A stretch of 35,862 bases of DNA from CAZIKF01 sp964539825 (GTDB taxonomy: Bacteria; Muiribacteriota; UBA6191): contig CAZIKF010000042.1 of NCBI GenBank assembly GCA_964539825.1, positions 1 through 35,862 on the forward strand, written 5' to 3'. The translations under genes and the position numbers were made by a program. The notes beneath the pieces were generated by a model, which was given only the letters and a program-made list of their open reading frames with translations, had not been told where the DNA came from and did not search any database. Below, in pieces: positions 30,479 to 35,862 of this stretch (the first letter of the stretch is position 1; every line of letters starts with the position of its first letter).

Positions 30479-33055
30479 TTATCGATACAGGTTTTGAGCC
30501 TGAAAAATCTGGGTTTGATAGGGAACTTTGGAATCAGTAGTCTTGAGGAATTCCTGGAAGGCTGCTAAATCCTTGCGGTTGACCTTAAAGCGGCTTGACA
30601 GAACTTTGTGCAATCCACGATCCAATTCAAAAGCGGCCCCGAGCCGAGTAAGCTTAGCTCTCAGTGTAGGCTTAGAGGATTCCACGAGTTTCTTGAAAAC
30701 CGCGCTTCGTGTCTCAAGCACTCCGATTCCCTCCAGTCCGAACCCAAGATAAACAACCTTACCAGCCCCGTGAGATCGGGCGAGTCCAGCGTCACTGCCA
30801 AACCTGTAGCTGAAAAGAATTGTAGCATTCGAATCCGTAGCATCAAGAGCATCCGGAGTATCTTGATTTTCTGCGCTTCCATCATCATTGAGTGAGAATT
30901 TCATTCCGGAACCAGTAACGGTCTTCCACCATTTTCGATCTCCCTTGAAGGAAGCACCAAGAACAGAACCATAGAAGGAGGTCTTTCCTAAATCATTACC
31001 AATCCCTTTACCGGATAGAATCAAGCTCCCACCCTTCTCAACATATTCCGCAAGCGCTGTCTGCTCATCTTCGCTGAGAACTCCCTGGGTAAGGTTTCCT
31101 GTGTACCAAATCACCCTGTCGTAAGCAATGAGATCATAAATGCTCATTTGCCCGGTGCGACCCAATACATCAAATTCCATGAATTGTCTTACCAGGACTT
31201 GTTCGTAGTAATCCTGAAATGATGAGTTCTGATCCCCCTGTACCAATAGAGTTGAAGGAGCTTGTTCCATGACCACATTCAGGGGGTGGTTGGCCTCAAG
31301 TTCAAAGGACCGTCGCTCCGAACGGTATCCCTTCAGGCTGATGATGGCGGTGTAAGAACCCTTAGGCAGATTGCTTACAAAAATACCACTCGTTGCCTGG
31401 GAAGCAAGAATTGGGGTTCCAGGAAAAGCTACTGTAGCTTCAAGAGGCTCACCATCCGTATTCTTTACACCTACAGTAAGAGTATGGCGGGCCAAAGGCT
31501 CTAAATCTATGGCCAGCGAGGTAGTTTCTCGTGCCGTAATGGTAACTTCAACCGTACGAGAAAGATGGCCAAAGGCACTGATGGTTACATCATAGGTTCC
31601 TTCTAGCAAGGAGAGAATCGTGGGAGCTTCTTCTGAATCAGTGGCTTGTAATCCCAGGGATTCAATACTGATAGTTGCTGGATAATCACTCTTGATGGTG
31701 AGTTCGAGAGTACCGATTTTCGCAAATTTCTTAACGGCCTCGTATGCGTCCACCCGACCATGTCCATAGTCATTATCCAGACCTTCTGAACCCAGGTCTA
31801 CGGCGGTCTCCTGCAATACCCTTTCTATATCCTCAACACTTGCGTCAGGATTGGCCTGTAGTAGAAGCGCTATCACTCCCGCCACATGGGGAGTAGCCAT
31901 GGAGGTCCCACTCATCTTTCGGTATCCGCCATCCTTGTGACTCGCCGAATAAACATCTACACCAGGGGCTGAAACATTAGGCTTGATATGGCTCTCTCCC
32001 TTCCAGGTCACAGGACCTCGGGAGGAGAATCTAGCGATTTTGTCGCCATTATCGGTTGCGCCGATGGTGAAAGAGTGTGGGAAAGCGCCGGGAGATCCAA
32101 CCGTACTTTTGCCAGAACCAGAGTTACCAGCGGCAAATACGGGGACCATACCTAATTCTCGCCAGGTACTAACAACATCCCAGCGGGGTTTGGAGGCTTC
32201 ATAACCCTTCTTGGGGCCACCCCATGAATTGGATACAACCCTTGGCTGGTCTTCGGTTTCGGGGTTACCATCAGGATCAGTGATCCACTGCATTGCCTTC
32301 ATGATTTTCGCATCGGTGGTTCTTCCGGAATCCGAGAAGATCTTGGCCACGACATAGCGGACATCAGGGGCTACACCAATGGCTTTTCCTGAAGTGTTCT
32401 TACCACCTATGGTTCCCATACAGTGGGTTCCGTGTCCATGGCCGTCATTGGGTTGGCCATCGGGCTTTGAACCGGCGAAGTCGCGAACATGGTCCACTCG
32501 TCCAGTTAAATCGGGATGCTCTGCAAAACCAGTGTCGAGAATTCCCACCCTGACTCCACTGCCAGTGATTCCAAACTCTTCCCATACTTCCTTTGCTCTA
32601 ACCTTTTCAAGGCCGTAGGTGAGTAAAGAACTATTCGACTTTGTAACCTCTTGGACGTTGATTGGTTCCTCGAGGAGAATTTCCTCATCAAGAACCACTC
32701 TTTCCACATCTTCACGCTTGGAGAGAAACTCAATCAGAGCTTGATCAGCCTCAAGGATCATGGAATTATTGACCCACAGAGAAAATCTCTCCTGTGCGAT
32801 GGCTGGAGAAAAGGAGCTTAACTCCTTTACAAACTCTCTTTGGCTTTCGTCAGCGATTCGCATTTTTTCTCGCTGTATCTGCGCTCGGCTCAATCCAGCG
32901 GACTGGATGCTTTCAGTAGATTTAAACTGTACGATTACCGTGGCGGTGCTTTCTGAGCCTTGGACACCGGCTTTACCAAGTTGCGGGTCCATCCAGGGGG
33001 TTGCCTGAAGGTTCCAGGTTATTAATGCAAACAGGCTATAGATGAGTCGTCGCAT
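30479..33055 (-). CDS. Secreted subtilase (S8) with PEGA-like repeats and C-terminal GATase-like domain
   Basis: An 858-residue secreted serine protease. The ATG at 33055 has AAGGAG five bases upstream and opens a signal peptide (MRRLIYSLFALITWNLQA). Residues about 35-130 look like an I9-type propeptide (TATVIVQFKS, then FSLWVNNSMILEA). The catalytic domain (about 147-445) has Asp174 (GILDTG), His208 (GHGHGTHC), oxyanion Asn311 (FAAGNSG) and Ser385 (SGTSMATPHVAG), so it should be active. Two beta-sandwich PEGA/carboxypeptidase-regulatory-like repeats follow (about 448-605). Residues about 610-800 form a GATase-like alpha/beta domain (VIWYTGNLTQGVLSEDEQ, EYVEKGGSLILSGKGIG, VVYLGFGLEGI). It is a tandem paralogue of the gene at 33371. 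Substrate unknown. Confidence 0.93.
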   Translation of the reverse strand: MRRLIYSLFALITWNLQATPWMDPQLGKAGVQGSESTATVIVQFKSTESIQSAGLSRAQIQREKMRIADESQREFVKELSSFSPAIAQERFSLWVNNSMILEADQALIEFLSKREDVERVVLDEEILLEEPINVQEVTKSNSSLLTYGLEKVRAKEVWEEFGITGSGVRVGILDTGFAEHPDLTGRVDHVRDFAGSKPDGQPNDGHGHGTHCMGTIGGKNTSGKAIGVAPDVRYVVAKIFSDSGRTTDAKIMKAMQWITDPDGNPETEDQPRVVSNSWGGPKKGYEASKPRWDVVSTWRELGMVPVFAAGNSGSGKSTVGSPGAFPHSFTIGATDNGDKIARFSSRGPVTWKGESHIKPNVSAPGVDVYSASHKDGGYRKMSGTSMATPHVAGVIALLLQANPDASVEDIERVLQETAVDLGSEGLDNDYGHGRVDAYEAVKKFAKIGTLELTIKSDYPATISIESLGLQATDSEEAPTILSLLEGTYDVTISAFGHLSRTVEVTITARETTSLAIDLEPLARHTLTVGVKNTDGEPLEATVAFPGTPILASQATSGIFVSNLPKGSYTAIISLKGYRSERRSFELEANHPLNVVMEQAPSTLLVQGDQNSSFQDYYEQVLVRQFMEFDVLGRTGQMSIYDLIAYDRVIWYTGNLTQGVLSEDEQTALAEYVEKGGSLILSGKGIGNDLGKTSFYGSVLGASFKGDRKWWKTVTGSGMKFSLNDDGSAENQDTPDALDATDSNATILFSYRFGSDAGLARSHGAGKVVYLGFGLEGIGVLETRSAVFKKLVESSKPTLRAKLTRLGAAFELDRGLHKVLSSRFKVNRKDLAAFQEFLKTTDSKVPYQTQIFQAQNLYR

Positions 33056-33257
33056 GGGATCTCCTTGTTTCAAAGGTACTAAGTAAGAATGAAACGTCAT
33101 TCTAAGGGCCAAAGGAAGAGTGTCAAGGGAAAGAGATCGAAAAATTTCGATCTTAGAAGAGAGGAGGTAAGAGAGAGAAGAGAGAATGGAGTTACCATTG
33201 ATCCTTAGGTTCCCTCAGGATAGTTGATTGTAGGGTTGAGATATATCTCAACCGTTG

Positions 33258-33306
33258 TCATTCCGCGACTTGATCGCGGAATCCAGGCCCCGCCCAAATG
33301 GCGGGA
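33258..33306. repeat. Pair of perfect pentaloop hairpins
   Basis: ATTCCGCGA-CTTGA-TCGCGGAAT (33260-33282, 9-bp stem) followed after 6 bp by CCCGCC-CAAAT-GGCGGG (33289-33305, 6-bp stem). It is the best-preserved copy of the repeat also seen at 23771-23905. Confidence 0.8.
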
Positions 33307-33315
33307 TCAAACCTA

Positions 33316-33360
33316 ATTCCATTGATTCCATTGATTCCATTGTTTCTATTGATTCCTCTA
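33316..33360. repeat. 9-bp tandem repeat array, second copy
   Basis: Three ATTCCATTG units followed by TTTCTATTG and ATTCCTCTA. Same unit as the array at 717-792. It lies 10 bp beyond the stop of the second subtilase. Confidence 0.85.
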
Positions 33361-33370
33361 CTTCCTTTCC

Positions 33371-35862
33371 CTACTTATCCATCATTGATTGCATTATGGT
33401 ACGAAAGGGAGCTTTGTTTTCCTTTTCTTCGAGATAGGCTTGGACTTCTTTTTTGTTTTGTTCCGTTACTTTGAAGTTTTTCAGCAGGGCTTGATAAGCG
33501 TGGGAATCTTGATGAAATGCCCATTCCATTCTATTGAGAGACTCAGAGGCAGTAGGATTAATCACTTCATCCAGCTCAGCTATCAAGGTGTTTCGATGAG
33601 CTACTCCATTGATTCCTTCGAATCCGAACGCAATATAGGCAGCCTTTCCGGCTCCATATGAATGCGCCGTAATAGCGGGTCCGCGACCTTCATAGGTATA
33701 CAGAACCTCCACGTCATCAAGCTCTTCATTCACAGCGACCACATCGGGCCATTTCTGGTTGTTGGCGGAATCTCCTCCATCAAGCTCAAAAGTAGCGGTT
33801 TGGTTGGTCACAGTCTTGACCGGGGATTTGTCAGCGATATAGGTAGCTCCAATGACCTTCCTATAAAGAGTACCCGTTTTCAGAGCCCATCCCAGGTCTT
33901 GACCGGTCATGATCAGGCGTCCCCCGTTCTTGACATATTGAACCAGAATTTCCTGTTCTTCCGGGGTGGCGATTCGTGTGGTATTGGCGTTGCGTCCTGT
34001 ATAGAAGATAACCTTCTTATAACCGGCAATTATGTCAGGAATGATCTGTTTGGTTAGTTTGTAATCTTTACCCAACCCATCAAGAGCGGCGGTATAGAAG
34101 TGATCGATAGCATCCTCTGCGCTCGACCGATTAACGATGAGGTATTCAGGAACATTTATAAGCGCAATTTGCAGGTGAGTATTCGCACGGACACTCAGGT
34201 TGATCGTTTCCGTTTCAAACCCTACGGTCTTCACTTGAATCACATAGTCACCACCGGGAGCATCAATCTCTAACAGGTCTCCTTGAGTGCTTCCTCCCTG
34301 AACCGGAACCTCTAAAAAGGAAATATTGGAATTCTGGCGCACCCCATCGGAGTTCTTTGTCTCAAAAGTGAGTTTGAAGGTAGGAGCTTGTTCTAGTTCG
34401 ATATCTACATCAACCATCTCCTGGGTTACAATTTCCACATCAACCGTTTGGGCAAAATAGCCAAATGCCTGTACCGTAAATTGGTAATTGCCCGCCGGGA
34501 GAAAGATACGGGCTTCCCCATCCTGGTTGGTGGTATAGGTTTTATTTACAGGGCTTATCTTGATGGTAGCGATTTGATCTCCGGAACTTACGTTTACGGC
34601 CGCATGTCCGCCGGTGATCACCAGGCTCACAGCATCAAAAGCATTAATTCTTCCAGAGCCGAAAAATGGATCCCTGCCAGGTTTACCGAGGTCTAAAGAA
34701 GTATCTTGTAGGATCTCCCTTACACGTTCTACCTCAATGTCGGGGTTAGCCTGGAGCATAAGGGCTACCACACCGGCAACGTGGGGAGTAGCCATAGACG
34801 TTCCGCTCATATTTTGATAACCGCCTCCGGGCTTGGCGGAGTAAACATCTACACCTGGAGCGGAGATATCAGGCTTGATGTAGATTTCACCTTTGTAATT
34901 TACCGGTCCCCGGCTTGAAAATCGGGCTATATCATCCTGGGAATCCGTGGCTCCTATGGAAATAACTTCTTTATAAGCGCCCGGCGCTCCAATAGTACCG
35001 GGTCGGGGTCCTGAATTACCCGCTGCGAAAACGGGAATGATGCCTATGGATCTCCAGGTATTGATAATACCCTGCCACTTATCACGTAGTGGTCCACCCC
35101 AGGAATTGGAAACTACACGAGGGAAGTCATTGGTTTCAGGATCGTTGTCAGGGTCAGTAATCCACTGCATCCCATTCATAATAGCAGCTGTGGTGGTGGA
35201 GCCGGTATCACCGAAGATTTTAGCCATGATGAAGTTCACCCCGGGAGCTACGCCAATGTGTTTTCCGCCGGCATTGGTTCCGCCGATGGTGCCTGAACAA
35301 TGGGTTCCATGGCCATGTCCGTCATTGGGGACATTATCTTCATAACTGGAAACAAAATCTTTAGTTTTAAGAACTCGGCCGCTAAGTGATTCATGATCGG
35401 AGTCAATCCCGGAATCAAGAATACCTACAACAACACCTTCCCCATTGATACCAAGTTCATCCCAAACTCTCATGGCCTGAATCTTCTTAAGTCCATAAGT
35501 GGAATCCTGAGTATCCATGACCTTTTCCGAGGTGCCTTCAATGGGCTCAAACAGACGCAGTTTTGCATCAAGATCCAGTCTTTCAAGATCATCACGATCA
35601 GCCAGGGAGCGAATAAAGCTCGTCTTGGCGGTAATGATCATGGAGTTGTTGATCCAGAGCGATTCCATCTTTTGGATATCAGAAGTCTTTTGGCGAAGCG
35701 TATGGATCTGATTACTAAGAGACTGCTGCGAAATGGAGGCGATAATCCTCTTTTGCTTTAGGATTTCTGAAGGACTCTTACCAGCCAGCCTTTTATTCAT
35801 GGGGCCCTGGGCCTTGAATTTGGCAATTACCGTAATATTAGTGTCTTTTTTGGATAGAAATC
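33371..35862 (-). CDS. Second secreted-type subtilase (S8), 5' end outside the window
   Basis: 829 residues are visible; the frame is open to the right edge, and the segment DTNITVIAKFKA before the Met at 35800 matches the propeptide start of the neighbouring paralogue, so that Met is not the start and the signal peptide lies beyond the window. In visible numbering the catalytic residues are Asp149 (GILDSG), His184 (GHGHGTHC), Asn282 (FAAGNSG) and Ser355 (SGTSMATPHVAG). Behind them are two beta-sandwich repeats (ATIKISPVNKTYTTNQDGEA and similar) and the same GATase-like domain (VIFYTGRNANTTRIATPEEQ, GGRLIMTGQDLGWALKTG, AAYIAFGFEGI). The architecture equals that of the gene at 30479, which lies 315 bp downstream; the pair arose by duplication. 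Confidence 0.92.
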   Translation of the reverse strand, partial: FLSKKDTNITVIAKFKAQGPMNKRLAGKSPSEILKQKRIIASISQQSLSNQIHTLRQKTSDIQKMESLWINNSMIITAKTSFIRSLADRDDLERLDLDAKLRLFEPIEGTSEKVMDTQDSTYGLKKIQAMRVWDELGINGEGVVVGILDSGIDSDHESLSGRVLKTKDFVSSYEDNVPNDGHGHGTHCSGTIGGTNAGGKHIGVAPGVNFIMAKIFGDTGSTTTAAIMNGMQWITDPDNDPETNDFPRVVSNSWGGPLRDKWQGIINTWRSIGIIPVFAAGNSGPRPGTIGAPGAYKEVISIGATDSQDDIARFSSRGPVNYKGEIYIKPDISAPGVDVYSAKPGGGYQNMSGTSMATPHVAGVVALMLQANPDIEVERVREILQDTSLDLGKPGRDPFFGSGRINAFDAVSLVITGGHAAVNVSSGDQIATIKISPVNKTYTTNQDGEARIFLPAGNYQFTVQAFGYFAQTVDVEIVTQEMVDVDIELEQAPTFKLTFETKNSDGVRQNSNISFLEVPVQGGSTQGDLLEIDAPGGDYVIQVKTVGFETETINLSVRANTHLQIALINVPEYLIVNRSSAEDAIDHFYTAALDGLGKDYKLTKQIIPDIIAGYKKVIFYTGRNANTTRIATPEEQEILVQYVKNGGRLIMTGQDLGWALKTGTLYRKVIGATYIADKSPVKTVTNQTATFELDGGDSANNQKWPDVVAVNEELDDVEVLYTYEGRGPAITAHSYGAGKAAYIAFGFEGINGVAHRNTLIAELDEVINPTASESLNRMEWAFHQDSHAYQALLKNFKVTEQNKKEVQAYLEEKENKAPFRTIMQSMMDK

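Larger units (their letters stand above)
33056..33370. other. Intergenic region between the two subtilases
   Basis: 315 bp with no gene. It holds the hairpin repeat pair at 33258-33306, the 9-bp array at 33316-33360, and a purine/pyrimidine-biased stretch near 33165-33185 (GAGAGGAGGTAAGAGAGAG). Confidence 0.6.

Overview
The window reads as chromosomal DNA from a Gram-negative (diderm) bacterium, probably from a metagenome assembly, because it contains one 100-N scaffold gap (29877-29976). Diderm evidence: a TonB-dependent outer-membrane receptor with ExbB/ExbD/TonB, an outer-membrane beta-barrel fragment at the left edge, a MORN-repeat lipoprotein and many Sec signal peptides. FapA (DUF342), HEAT-repeat and MORN-repeat proteins together would fit a spirochaete or a deltaproteobacterium-like lineage, but nothing here fixes the phylum. 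There are no tRNA or rRNA genes, no CRISPR array, no phage genes and no transposase.

Layout. 1-510: end of a beta-barrel gene. 511-802: non-coding, ending in a 9-bp tandem repeat. 803-1594 (-): secreted UPF0173 metallo-beta-lactamase-fold hydrolase. 1595-1974: MITE-like nest of inverted repeats. 1975-7436 (-): compact operon of HEAT-repeat protein, secreted metallophosphoesterase, tyrosyl-tRNA synthetase and a degenerate orotate-phosphoribosyltransferase-like protein. 7820-8596 (+): secreted basic low-complexity protein. 8645-9247 (-): unknown protein. 9376-15375 (+): tightly packed operon of Xaa-Pro aminopeptidase, FapA, periplasmic cyclophilin and MORN lipoprotein.

15548-23741 is the most interesting part. 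A BtuB-like receptor (-) lies behind a cobalamin riboswitch. Facing the other way are exbB-exbD-tonB, then a PduS-like flavin/Fe-S protein, a PduT-like bacterial microcompartment shell protein with the pore cysteine, a response regulator with an unrecognised output domain, and a small secreted protein with an STN-like domain. PduS is known as a corrin reductase and PduT as an Fe-S-carrying shell protein of B12-dependent microcompartments. The cluster therefore looks like a B12 import and B12/electron handling locus that has been separated from, or lies away from, the rest of a microcompartment operon.

23990-28473: an S51 (cyanophycinase-like) peptidase (-), then two tandem paralogous secreted YiiX/C92-type permuted NlpC/P60 hydrolases (+). 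28492-29876: a dihydrolipoamide-dehydrogenase-like flavoprotein running into the gap. 29977-30400 (-): a membrane-anchored pseudopilin-like protein, also cut by the gap. 30479-35862 (-): two tandem paralogous subtilases with PEGA/carboxypeptidase-like repeats and a C-terminal GATase-like domain; the second runs off the right edge. Short hairpin repeats with a CTTGA loop and 9-bp WTTCCATTG arrays are scattered through the intergenic DNA.
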